19,039 nucleotides of DNA from Candidatus Eiseniibacteriota bacterium (GTDB lineage: Bacteria > Joyebacterota > Joyebacteria > Joyebacterales > Joyebacteraceae), in contig DAOVNE010000002.1 of the NCBI GenBank assembly GCA_030630395.1, positions 1 to 19,039 on the forward strand, given 5' to 3'. Below are positions 7,622 through 14,869 of the stretch, one piece after another. Position 1 is the stretch's first letter; each line of letters opens with the position of its first letter. Made by a program: the position numbers and the translations under genes. The notes beneath the pieces are model-generated. The model did not search any database. It was given only the letters and a program-made list of their open reading frames with translations, and was not told the origin of the DNA.

Positions 7622-9931
7622 ATGAGGAATGCTAGAACTTTGACCGCCGTCGTTCTCGGGACCGCGCTTCTGCTTGCTTCATGTTCGAGCACGGTCGGTC
7701 CCTCCGATCCCCAAGATGGGGGTGTCATACCCACCCGAACTCTTCACGGAACCGTGGAGCTGCCGGAAGGGTCCCGAGTTGACCTCGCGGAGTTCACGAT
7801 CCTGTCGTTTGCAGAGGGCGCGACCCTGGCATCGGATGGGACGTTCACCGTCCTCATCCCCGACACCGATTCCCATCAGGTTCTCATTGTGGTGGATCCA
7901 GGCGGGATCCCGCTTGTGCTCGCCTATGTTGGATCGACCGACGAGGCAATCACTGTCGATGCCACATCAACCGCAACAGCGTTGGCGATGCTCAATCCGT
8001 TCACTGTCCTGTTCTCAGCCGGCGACCGTGTGTCGCTGGCCGGATCGGTGATGGAGAAGAGCGACTGGGATCGCCTTGTCACCTCAATAGAGACCGTTCT
8101 CGCGAACACGTCGGGTGGGTCGCTGACAAGCGAACTAGTGCCGGAGATCGTGCAGGCGGCATGTGTGGTTCTCGTGGATGCGCTCGACGACGGGACGATC
8201 AATCCCCTTCCGCTCTCGGATCCGTGGCTTGAGGATATGGCAGGCGGCAGCGTCACATGGGTGAACCGGGATCCCATCTACTACACGTCGGTCTTCAGAA
8301 CCATCGGGAGCGCCGACTCGCTTCTGGTTCTCATCGACTCGGCGAGAGAGAAGATAAGAATCTCGGCCGGCTGGCCGCCTCTCGTTGATGTCACAAGCGT
8401 GACGCGAAGTTCTCCCGATCTGGGCGACGGCACATACGACGTGACCCTCACAAGTGCGAGTTTCAGATCCTTCGAATCCCAGACTGCAGATGGTCTCGCA
8501 ACCGTGATGAACACGTGCCGGGCGATCACCGAGATGGTCGCAGTGGGATCAGGCGTAGTCGTCGAGAATGACCCGGCGGGTCTTGATCTCTCCGGATGGG
8601 ACAGCAGACTCGGATCGAGCACGGCGGCACACGATACATACGGTTTCATCGGCGTGCTTCTGGACAACATCTCGCAAGACAGTGATGCGGTCGCGTCCTG
8701 GTTCTGGGAGAGCTCGAGCGCTGACTGTGCGAACTACATAGAGGCCTTGAGCCGGCTCATGTCCGGCATCACATTCTCGACAGAAGTGATAGCCGCAGGC
8801 GAGTCGCGAGTGCCCCTCATCTCGCGCATAGTAACGCAGACCCCCCAGGAGCAGCAGCGGATTACACAACTCGACGGAGTGATGAGCTACGTGGACTCAC
8901 ACTCTCCGCCGACGGCCGTGTTCACGGTGAGTCCACCGTTCGCGACGGCCGGATCCACATTCTCACTCGTCGCTCTGGCATCAACCGATCCCGACGATGA
9001 GACCGTCGATCTCGAGGTGCGCTGGGACTGGGACAACGACGGTGAGTGGGATACCGATTGGGACACGCAGAAGGTGATGCAGCACGTCTTCGTGGAGGCG
9101 GGGGCGCAGAGTGTCGCGATGCAGGTGAAGGACCCCCTGGGCCTCAACGACACTGTTGTCCACACGGTCAACGTCGGTGGGAGTCAGGACAACGCGGTTC
9201 ACATCATCATCTTCAGGGACGCGATTCCCTGGGGTCCTGAAGTGCCGGCGGTGCTCGATCAGATGCTTGAGATAATGGAATTCACCGAGGGCACGGGTGC
9301 GAACGAATACGAGGTCCTTGGTTCCTCGGAGATGGCGACAGCTTCGCTTACGCCGGGGGAGGATCTCGTCATAATCCAGAATGATCAGCCACAGGGATTC
9401 TACGATGAGTACGCTGACAATCAGGTGCGCTTCCTCCAGTTTGTTTCAGGCGGAGGTACGATCTTCTGGGAGGCATGTGATCTTGGATGGAACGGCGGGT
9501 CCATTGCGAGTGCAGGCATCGTCCTGCCCGGCGCCATAGAGCTTGCCGAGTATGAGACCTGGTACAACTACGTCAACCTGCCGGGCGCTCCGATCGTTGA
9601 GGGGCTTCCGGATGAGCTCTATGGACAGTACGCAAGTCACGAGGGCATCAGCAACCTGCCGGACGGCGCGACCGTGTATACGGTCGATGACGCAGGGCAT
9701 CCGACGCTGGTGGAGTACGACTACAGGGGTGGATGGGTCATCGTCACCACCCAGCCCCTGGAGCACAGCTTCTACAACAACTGGACGAGCGGTCATGTGA
9801 TGCCGCGCGTTGTCAGTTACGTGCTTGGGGTTCCCCTGGTCCATGACTTCGGCGACATCATCAAGCCGGAGCTCAGGGGGAGACCCAGAAGCGGTGGCGG
9901 GGATAAGGGTCTGACTAGCGGGAAGCACTAG
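7622..9931 (+). CDS. PKD-domain lipoprotein with amidotransferase-like C-terminal region
   Basis: A 769-residue lipoprotein with a clear signal peptide and lipobox (LLASC, Cys21). Residues 25-420 have no family I can name; they start with a beta-rich, carboxypeptidase-regulatory-like stretch (GTVELPEGSRVDLAEFTILS). Residues 429-520 are a PKD domain: FTVSPPFATAGSTFSLVA, STDPDDE, VRWDWDNDGEWDT, HVFVEAG, VKDPLGL. The region 525-745 (VHIIIFRDAIPWGPEV, LVIIQNDQ, FVSGGGTIFWEACD, WVIVTTQPLEH) looks like the glutamine-amidotransferase-like fold of DUF4350/ThuA-type proteins; I see no convincing catalytic Cys-His pair, so it may be a binding domain. The ATG follows GAGGGGG with 6 nt between, and the lipobox fixes this start. 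Cell-surface or periplasmic; function unknown. Confidence 0.8.
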   Translation: MRNARTLTAVVLGTALLLASCSSTVGPSDPQDGGVIPTRTLHGTVELPEGSRVDLAEFTILSFAEGATLASDGTFTVLIPDTDSHQVLIVVDPGGIPLVLAYVGSTDEAITVDATSTATALAMLNPFTVLFSAGDRVSLAGSVMEKSDWDRLVTSIETVLANTSGGSLTSELVPEIVQAACVVLVDALDDGTINPLPLSDPWLEDMAGGSVTWVNRDPIYYTSVFRTIGSADSLLVLIDSAREKIRISAGWPPLVDVTSVTRSSPDLGDGTYDVTLTSASFRSFESQTADGLATVMNTCRAITEMVAVGSGVVVENDPAGLDLSGWDSRLGSSTAAHDTYGFIGVLLDNISQDSDAVASWFWESSSADCANYIEALSRLMSGITFSTEVIAAGESRVPLISRIVTQTPQEQQRITQLDGVMSYVDSHSPPTAVFTVSPPFATAGSTFSLVALASTDPDDETVDLEVRWDWDNDGEWDTDWDTQKVMQHVFVEAGAQSVAMQVKDPLGLNDTVVHTVNVGGSQDNAVHIIIFRDAIPWGPEVPAVLDQMLEIMEFTEGTGANEYEVLGSSEMATASLTPGEDLVIIQNDQPQGFYDEYADNQVRFLQFVSGGGTIFWEACDLGWNGGSIASAGIVLPGAIELAEYETWYNYVNLPGAPIVEGLPDELYGQYASHEGISNLPDGATVYTVDDAGHPTLVEYDYRGGWVIVTTQPLEHSFYNNWTSGHVMPRVVSYVLGVPLVHDFGDIIKPELRGRPRSGGGDKGLTSGKH

Positions 9932-10000
9932 CCTGGACGGCGATTCCTCTCCTTTGGTTCGCCGCGCTGCGACCCCTGGTCAGCCCGCCCCGCCCATTCA

Positions 10001-10056
10001 TACGGTCAGCGTCCGAGACATCTCCTTGCCTCGAGCGCTGACCGTAGTTCATTTTG
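10001..10056 (+). terminator. Terminator-like hairpin after the PKD lipoprotein gene
   Basis: An 11-bp perfect stem (TACGGTCAGCG with CGCTGACCGTA). A shorter CGAG/CTCG pairing lies inside its 24-nt loop, and GTTCATTTTGTT follows. It is 70 nt past the stop codon. The long loop is atypical, so it could also be a structured leader of the next transcript. Confidence 0.6.
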
Positions 10057-10145
10057 TTCCAGAACCTCCTTGCCTTCGAGAGCCTTCTTGCTTAGGCTGT
10101 TGTTGAAGCATATTCACGTAGACAGGAAAAAGTGAACCGGGAATC

Positions 10146-10160
10146 AGTCAGCTTCTGACT
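10146..10160. promoter_or_regulatory. Palindrome upstream of the TetR-family gene (possible operator)
   Basis: AGTCAG-CTT-CTGACT, a perfect 6-bp inverted repeat with a 3-bp centre, 43 bp before the TetR start codon. Palindromes in this place are often autoregulatory operators of TetR-type repressors. Assigned by position only. Confidence 0.4.
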
Positions 10161-10169
10161 TGGGCGCCC

Positions 10170-10182
10170 TTGACGGTGTCAA
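10170..10182. promoter_or_regulatory. Second palindrome upstream of the TetR-family gene
   Basis: TTGAC-GGT-GTCAA, a perfect 5-bp inverted repeat with a 3-bp centre. Its midpoint is 23 bp from that of the palindrome at 10146-10160, about two helical turns, so two dimers could bind one DNA face. The sequences of the two sites are related only through the GTCA/TGAC core. Confidence 0.35.
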
Positions 10183-10202
10183 CTGCGAGTGGAGGTGGAG
10201 TC

Positions 10203-10805
10203 ATGGCGAGGAAGCGTGTTGGAAACAAGAGAGAACGGATCATCAATGCCGCCGCCAGGTTGTTCGGCGAGAAGGGTTATCACCGGACGACGACATCCGA
10301 GATCGCGGATGCGGCCGGCGTCGCCGCAGGGACGATCTACATCTATTTCAGCAGCAAGGAAATGTTAATCGTGGCGGTCTTCGAGGAGTTCCTTGGTTCT
10401 CACATGCACCGCCTCCAGGATGGAGTGGACGCCGTAGCCGGGCCGGAGGCCAAGACACGACGCCTGCTCACGCTCGGACTCGAACTCATGGAGAGCAACC
10501 CCGCGAGTGCGAGGATATTCCTCTCGCAGCTCAGGCAGAGCTCGGAGATGATCAAGGCCGTCGCGAAGAGGAGCAGCCGCGCATACAAGGACATCATAGA
10601 GGGCGTTGTGAAGGACGGGGTCTCGGCAGGGGTCTTTCGGGAGTGCGATCCCGTCGCCACAGCGGTCATGATATTCGGAGCATATCAGAACGTGGTGCTC
10701 GAGTGGGTGGCTGCCGACTGCTCCTATCACCTGGGCGCGAAAGCACAGGAGCTGTCCGATTTCGTCCTCACGGGAATGGCGTGCAAGGAGACCTCGGGGA
10801 GCTAG
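10203..10805 (+). CDS. TetR/AcrR-family transcriptional regulator
   Basis: A 200-residue DNA-binding protein. Residues 8-55 are a typical TetR N-terminal helix-turn-helix: RIINAAARLFGEKGYHRTTT, EIADAAGVAAGTIYIYFSSK, EMLIVAVFEEF. The all-helical C-terminal part (60-200) binds the unknown ligand and dimerises. The start is the ATG preceded by GGAGGTGGAG; a longer frame from 10170 would run through the palindromes and adds nothing conserved. It stands alone: a hairpin precedes it, and a 12-bp-stem hairpin and a converging gene follow, so its targets other than possibly itself are elsewhere. TetR members with this type of N-terminus often control fatty-acid or efflux genes, but nothing here confirms that. 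Confidence 0.92.
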   Translation: MARKRVGNKRERIINAAARLFGEKGYHRTTTSEIADAAGVAAGTIYIYFSSKEMLIVAVFEEFLGSHMHRLQDGVDAVAGPEAKTRRLLTLGLELMESNPASARIFLSQLRQSSEMIKAVAKRSSRAYKDIIEGVVKDGVSAGVFRECDPVATAVMIFGAYQNVVLEWVAADCSYHLGAKAQELSDFVLTGMACKETSGS

Positions 10806-10851
10806 GAAGGCGGGCGGCAAGATAGGGAGCCGCCGCAGTCATCAGATCCAG

Positions 10852-10886
10852 AGAGAGGGCGCAGCCTACATGGGTGCGCCCTCTCT
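10852..10886. terminator. Hairpin between converging TetR and M50 genes
   Basis: A 12-bp perfect GC-rich stem (AGAGAGGGCGCA with TGCGCCCTCTCT) and an 11-nt loop, with no T-run on the plus side. It lies 46 nt after the TetR stop and 33 nt after the M50 stop on the other strand, so it likely serves both. Confidence 0.7.
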
Positions 10887-10918
10887 GCGTTACCTGCGAA
10901 ACATGTCTCCGTCTCGCG

Positions 10919-12100
10919 CTATCTCGATGAAGGGCCGGTCCGGGTTCTCAAGCCCTTTATAATGTCACCTCGCGTCACGATCCCTACGAGTTCTCCATCC
11001 TGAACCACTGCCAATCTTCCACCACCGCCTCCCGACATTACGCTGATTGCATAGGCGATCGTGTCGGTTGGAGAGAGGACGTTCTCGGGCGTGAGTCGCG
11101 TCATTGTCTCCTGTACGCTCGTGTCTCTCCAGGCGTCCCTGTCGATGCGCGCTACATCCTTGATGCTGATGTATCCCACGAGTACACCTGCGTTCATCAC
11201 TGGGTAGCAGATGAAGTGTTGGTGAAGGAAGTTGCGCTCGAAGAGATCGGCGAGCGTCGCGTCCGCCTGAACGATGACAACGTCGCGCGTCATGACGTCG
11301 CATACTCTGATGTCGTGCGAGGTCTGATTGGTGACCGCTTGACGGTAGCTCGCATCGGCGGCCTGCCTGAGGAACATTGCGATCATGATGAGCCACAGTC
11401 CACTGATGATCTGACGAGTCGCGAGGATGAGAAGGAGTCCAAAGGCTATCATGATCACAGCGAGCGCCTTGCCCGCCATGCTTGCCATGTAGGTTGCACG
11501 ACGCATGCTTCCTGTTGCGCGCCAGATGAGGGCGCGCAGGACACGTCCGCCATCAAGCGGGAGTCCCGGCAGCAGATTGAAGAGCAAGAGGAAGGTGTTG
11601 GAGACGGCGAGGTAGAGGAATGAGAACTGCGCGGCGGGTCGCGCTCTCCCAATGCCGAAGAGGATGACAACACCCCAGAAGATCGTCGCCAGAACGGCGC
11701 TCACGACCGGTCCAGCCAGCGCGATCTTCAGCTCCGTTGCCGGATCCGACGGCTCCCTGCTTATCTCGGCGATGCCTCCGAACAGGAAGAGGGTGATTCG
11801 CCTGACCGGGATGCCGTGGAGAACAGAGACGATACTGTGGGCCAGCTCGTGTACTAGGACGGAAGCGAAGAAGAAGAAAGCTGTGATGAGACCGAGCGAG
11901 ACGTACTGGATGGTGGTCCGATCCGGGATGACGTTCGGGAACCAGCCCAGGCTCAGGCTGCCCGCAATCAGGGCCACTATCAGGAACCAACTGTAATCGG
12001 CAACCACACGGATTCCCATGACCGAGAAGAGGGGAATTCCGCGGTTGCGCCAGAAGCCGGCGACTGCCGGCCCACCACCGGAAGCTCTCATAATCCTCAT
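10919..12100 (-). CDS. Site-2 protease family (M50) intramembrane metalloprotease with two CBS domains
   Basis: A 393-residue membrane protein of the M50B / Rip-like group. The zinc-binding HELAH motif (H84, E85, H88) lies in a membrane helix, and the third ligand is D183 in NLLPGLPLDGGRVLRA. About six hydrophobic segments cover residues 28-245. Two CBS domains follow (about 258-312, VCDVMTRDVVIV ... VGYISIKDV; and about 325-385, VQETMTRLTPENVL ... VGIVTRGDI), which commonly bind adenine nucleotides and may gate activity. Such proteases cut membrane-embedded substrates such as anti-sigma factors; no such partner is nearby. The start is one of two ATGs 9 nt apart (12100 or 12091), both with weak SDs; the long N-terminal extension upstream of them is low-complexity and not protein-like. 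Confidence 0.9.
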   Translation of the reverse strand: MRIMRASGGGPAVAGFWRNRGIPLFSVMGIRVVADYSWFLIVALIAGSLSLGWFPNVIPDRTTIQYVSLGLITAFFFFASVLVHELAHSIVSVLHGIPVRRITLFLFGGIAEISREPSDPATELKIALAGPVVSAVLATIFWGVVILFGIGRARPAAQFSFLYLAVSNTFLLLFNLLPGLPLDGGRVLRALIWRATGSMRRATYMASMAGKALAVIMIAFGLLLILATRQIISGLWLIMIAMFLRQAADASYRQAVTNQTSHDIRVCDVMTRDVVIVQADATLADLFERNFLHQHFICYPVMNAGVLVGYISIKDVARIDRDAWRDTSVQETMTRLTPENVLSPTDTIAYAISVMSGGGGGRLAVVQDGELVGIVTRGDIIKGLRTRTGPSSR

Positions 12101-12203
12101 TATGAGCCCGGGATCGCCGACCGTCAAGCGAGCGCCGGTGGTGCGGCGGAATCGGCGGAGACCGCTGAATCGGCCCCACATCTTCGGCGGAGGGTGCTTT
12201 GTG

Positions 12204-12282
12204 GGCCCTCGCGCCGTCCGTGGAGACTGATATGGGCCCCCGCGCCGCTGGTTGAGAGGCCCCACGCGCCTTCCACGGAGAC
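12204..12282. repeat. Imperfect direct repeat, about 25 bp, two copies 54 bp apart
   Basis: Copies at 12204-12227 and 12258-12282 agree at about 20 of 25 positions, with the shared frame GGCCC-n-CGCGCC-n-TCC-nn-GGAGAC. The 12-mer CGGAGACCGCTG also occurs exactly at 12156-12167 and 12276-12287. It looks like the remains of a small tandem array; function unknown. Confidence 0.5.
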
Positions 12283-12329
12283 CGCTGCACCATCGCTGCA
12301 TCAAAGGAGGGTGTGCATGCTCCAGGCTC

Positions 12330-12358
12330 TTGCTTCGCGGGTTATGCTGTGTTACAAT
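12330..12358 (+). promoter_or_regulatory. Sigma70-type promoter of the MXAN_6640-like protease gene
   Basis: TTGCTT (-35, 3 of 6, 12330-12335), a 17-bp spacer and TACAAT (-10, 5 of 6, 12353-12358). The leader would be about 55 nt. The spacer also contains TTATGCTG, which recurs in two other candidate promoters of this window. Confidence 0.55.
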
Positions 12359-12419
12359 GGATACTTGGCAAGATACATGCGTAGATACCGGGTGAGTACC
12401 CCCAAACGGAGGGAGAACT

Positions 12420-14210
12420 ATGCGCAGGCTGACTGCAGTGCTGGCACTGGCGATTCTGGTCGTCTTGGCCGTCGCGAGCTCCGCCAAGCTCGATGTGGAG
12501 CAGGCGACAACGGGCCATGTGATCACGGACGCCTTCGAGCGTGGAGTGATCGATCGTGCCGAGATGTACCTTCTCAAGGCCTACTCTGTCTACGCGCCTG
12601 AGCTCGTCCCGGACGAGTACGTCGGCGGCATGATAGAGAAGTGCGGGCTGCCCACGATCGAGGAGCTGGAGAGTGTGCTCTCCACGCTTCCTGAGGAGGT
12701 CGCTAGTGAGATCCGGGGGCTGAGAACACGGCCGACGTGCACGACCTATGTCGAGACCACGCACTTCCGTATTCACTACGACACGTCGGGAGCGCACAAG
12801 ATCTACGGCTGGCCGGATACGAGCTTCCGTGATGACATCATGACGGCCGCCGAGTACGTGTGGATTGAAGAGGTGGATGTTGCCGGTTTCCGTCCACCTC
12901 CCTCCGACGGCGGTGACCCCGACGGCGGTGGCGGCAACGGTCTCTACGACATCTACGTACAGGATCTTGGCACGGGTCTCTTCGGCTACTGCCAGGGCAG
13001 CTACTATGCCGCCGGCGGGCCGCCCAACGATGCCACATCTTTCGTCGTCATGAACAACGACTTCAGCGGATTCGGACACACACAGACCGAGTGCATCCAG
13101 ATCACCGTGGCGCATGAGTTCTGTCATGGTCTGCAGGCCGCGCATGATATCAATGAGCCGACCTGGTACAAAGAGTGCACATCGATGTGGGCTGAGGACC
13201 TCGTGTACGACAGCATCAACGACTACACGGGCTACATAAACTACTACTACAACAGCCCGTATCAGTCGCTGGACTACAACCCTTCGGGCGGCATGCGCTG
13301 GTACGGAACAAGCGTCTGGAATTTCTACCTCAGCGAGAACGTCCACCCGGATGTCGTCGTCGAGAACTGGTGGGAGATGGAGTCGTCGAGCGAGTATATC
13401 GCCATGAACAACGTGCTCCTGGCGCGTGGGACAACGCTCGCGGATGAGTTCCACGAGTTCGCCATCTGGAACTTCTTCACGAATTCTCGGTACGACGGTG
13501 GTCACTACGAGGAGGGTCAGTTCTTCCCGCTCAACGCGACCTCCAGGACGTTCAGCATGTATCCGATCTCTGACGTCGGGCCGTACACTGCCATGCGTCC
13601 GGATGCGATGGCGTACAACCTGATCAAGTTCAGTAACCCAGCCAACGGCTGGACCGGTCTGCACATCTCTTTTGATGGTCCATCGCTCGCCATGCTCGAC
13701 TACTGGACCGACCTGTGTGTGCGGGACGACATCTTCGGCGTCGGCGGAACCCACCACCTCGGTGAGATCAGCCTGAACCCGTGGGGTAACGGCGATACTA
13801 CGGTGGCCGGCTGGGATACGCTCGACTACATCATGATGGTCGTTGTCAATGGCAGCACGAACTACGATGATATGGACTATCTCTTCAGCGCCGAGCAGGT
13901 GGACACGGGTGTCGATGACATTGACGCTCATGTCTTCGCACTGAAGCCGGCGAGTCCCAACCCGTTCACCGCTGGAACGTCGATCTCCTACTCGATCCAG
14001 AACGGCGGCGGAGCTGTTGAGATGACCATCTACGATATCAACGGCCGTGAGGTGAGGACGCTCGTGAACGAACAGATGGCGGCGGGCGACAAGCTGGCCT
14101 ACTGGGACGGTATGGACAACGGCGGGGGCAAGGTTGCATCCGGTGTCTACTTCGCCAGACTGAATGTCGACGGCCTCACTGCTTTCGGCAAGCTGGTCGT
14201 GCTGAAGTAG
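12420..14210 (+). CDS. Secreted MXAN_6640-like metalloprotease with FlgD-like C-terminal domain
   Basis: A 596-residue exported protein. The Sec signal peptide covers residues 1-22 (RRLTAVLALAILVVLAVASS). The catalytic core has the zinc motif HEFCH (H232, E233, H236) in TVAHEFCHGLQAAHD. WYKECTSMWAED follows 16 residues later, where E252 or E259 would be the third ligand. This His-Glu arrangement and the WxxE-x-T-x-W-x-ED block match, from memory, the MXAN_6640 family of putative metalloproteases. Residues 507-596 are the FlgD-like sorting-type domain (ASPNPF, IYDINGREVRTLV, SGVYFARL, KLVVLK at the end), as in the M14 protein, so the two likely share an export route. The ATG has GGAGGGA 5 nt upstream. 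The substrate is unknown. Monocistronic. Confidence 0.88.
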   Translation: MRRLTAVLALAILVVLAVASSAKLDVEQATTGHVITDAFERGVIDRAEMYLLKAYSVYAPELVPDEYVGGMIEKCGLPTIEELESVLSTLPEEVASEIRGLRTRPTCTTYVETTHFRIHYDTSGAHKIYGWPDTSFRDDIMTAAEYVWIEEVDVAGFRPPPSDGGDPDGGGGNGLYDIYVQDLGTGLFGYCQGSYYAAGGPPNDATSFVVMNNDFSGFGHTQTECIQITVAHEFCHGLQAAHDINEPTWYKECTSMWAEDLVYDSINDYTGYINYYYNSPYQSLDYNPSGGMRWYGTSVWNFYLSENVHPDVVVENWWEMESSSEYIAMNNVLLARGTTLADEFHEFAIWNFFTNSRYDGGHYEEGQFFPLNATSRTFSMYPISDVGPYTAMRPDAMAYNLIKFSNPANGWTGLHISFDGPSLAMLDYWTDLCVRDDIFGVGGTHHLGEISLNPWGNGDTTVAGWDTLDYIMMVVVNGSTNYDDMDYLFSAEQVDTGVDDIDAHVFALKPASPNPFTAGTSISYSIQNGGGAVEMTIYDINGREVRTLVNEQMAAGDKLAYWDGMDNGGGKVASGVYFARLNVDGLTAFGKLVVLK

Positions 14211-14238
14211 GGTGTACAGTGTTCTCGTGGATTGATGA

Positions 14239-14275
14239 AGAGAGGGGCGGCGCTCTTGCGCTGCCCCTTCTCTCT
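14239..14275 (+). terminator. Terminator after the MXAN_6640-like protease gene
   Basis: An 11-bp core stem (AGGGGCGGCGC with GCGCTGCCCCT, one G-U pair) and a TCTT loop, flanked by partly pairing AGAG/CTCT arms, 28 nt after the stop. The tail is TCTCTCT rather than a pure T-run. Confidence 0.7.
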
Positions 14276-14321
14276 GTGGTCGCCTGCATAGGCCAACCCG
14301 TCTCCAGGCGGCGATCTGTGT

Positions 14322-14327
14322 TATGCT
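14322..14327 (+). promoter_or_regulatory. Extended -10 promoter candidate for the HEWGH gene
   Basis: TGT-TATGCT gives an extended -10 element, with no good -35 box upstream. Transcription would start near 14334, leaving only about 14 nt before the TTG start, just enough for the SD. A tentative call. Confidence 0.35.
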
Positions 14328-14347
14328 GTCGGTGAGGAGGAGCGACG

Positions 14348-14830
14348 TTGAGCAAGAAGCTCAAAAGTGAAGTGGAGTGGGTCCGGCGCGTGCGGTCGGG
14401 ATTCCGATACATGGCGACCGTTCACAGCCAGGTCGGAACGCTCGTCTACAAGGCGCTCAAGATCAGGGACAGCTACTCCTCGCGCTCACTCCGGCTGCGC
14501 CACTGGGACACCACCGGTGGGCAGGTCACGCTGACCGACGACGAGTATAAGGCCGTTATCCCCGTCTACGACTTCGGTTTCATCCACAATCTCTACCACA
14601 TGACCGGTACGGATCCGGAGACCGTCGTGCTGGCTGTCTGGTACCTCGTGGCGCACGAATGGGGTCACTACTATCTGGCGAGGGCGGAGAAGCGGAACCA
14701 GGAGCGCGACGCCGACGCCTTCGTCGAGCGAGTGATGAAACGCGTGGGGTTTGACGAGGATGAAGCCGGGACGGCCGAGGAGCACTACTGGAAGGTCTTC
14801 AACGCGGACAAGAGGGTCAAAGCCGCGTAG
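14348..14830 (+). CDS. Small cytosolic zincin-like protein with HEWGH motif
   Basis: A 160-residue protein with no signal peptide or membrane helix. The motif HEWGH (H103, E104, H107) sits in a predicted helix (VVLAVWYLVAHEWGHYYLA). E119-R-D-A-D123-A-F follows 12 residues later, the same kind of arrangement (HExxH, then E-x-x-A-[DN]-x-F) that supplies the third zinc ligand in ImmA/IrrE and M48 peptidases. It is shorter than M48 enzymes and has no DNA-binding domain. I do not recognise a named family for the N-terminal 80 residues (RLRHWDTTGGQVTLTDDEYK). A peptidase role is an inference from the metal site. The TTG start is chosen for the strong GGAGGAG 5 nt before it. Alone between two hairpins; converges closely on the FG-GAP gene. 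Confidence 0.75.
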   Translation: MSKKLKSEVEWVRRVRSGFRYMATVHSQVGTLVYKALKIRDSYSSRSLRLRHWDTTGGQVTLTDDEYKAVIPVYDFGFIHNLYHMTGTDPETVVLAVWYLVAHEWGHYYLARAEKRNQERDADAFVERVMKRVGFDEDEAGTAEEHYWKVFNADKRVKAA

Positions 14831-14841
14831 GGCCGCCCGCA

Positions 14842-14869
14842 CGGGCTTCAGCGATCAAGGAGAAGCCCG
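14842..14869. terminator. Shared hairpin at the HEWGH / FG-GAP gene junction
   Basis: An 8-bp perfect stem (CGGGCTTC with GAAGCCCG) around a 12-nt loop, overlapping the last codons of the converging FG-GAP gene. The two stop codons are only 17 bp apart, so this is the only place for a plus-strand terminator. There is no T-run. Confidence 0.5.

Larger units (their letters stand above)
12101..12419. other. Divergent intergenic region (319 bp) between M50 and metalloprotease genes
   Basis: Holds the promoter of the plus-strand metalloprotease gene (12330-12358) and a GC-rich stretch (12156-12287) of decayed direct repeats. No gene or RNA is recognised here. No clear minus-strand promoter for the M50 gene was found. 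Confidence 0.5.

Noticed and set aside
10160..10825. 221-codon plus-strand frame overlapping the TetR gene in another phase
   Set aside because: It is Arg/Gly-rich and not protein-like. The TetR frame has a full helix-turn-helix and a strong SD.
12101..12577. N-terminal extension of the M50 protease by 159 residues
   Set aside because: The extra part is low-complexity, overlaps the promoter and start of the divergent protease gene, and M50 proteins of this type begin shortly before the first membrane helix.
12342..13931. 529-codon open frame on the minus strand, antisense to the MXAN_6640-like protease gene
   Set aside because: The plus strand encodes a complete protein with signal peptide, HEFCH site and C-terminal domain. 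The antisense frame has no SD or recognisable domain and arises from GC-rich third positions.
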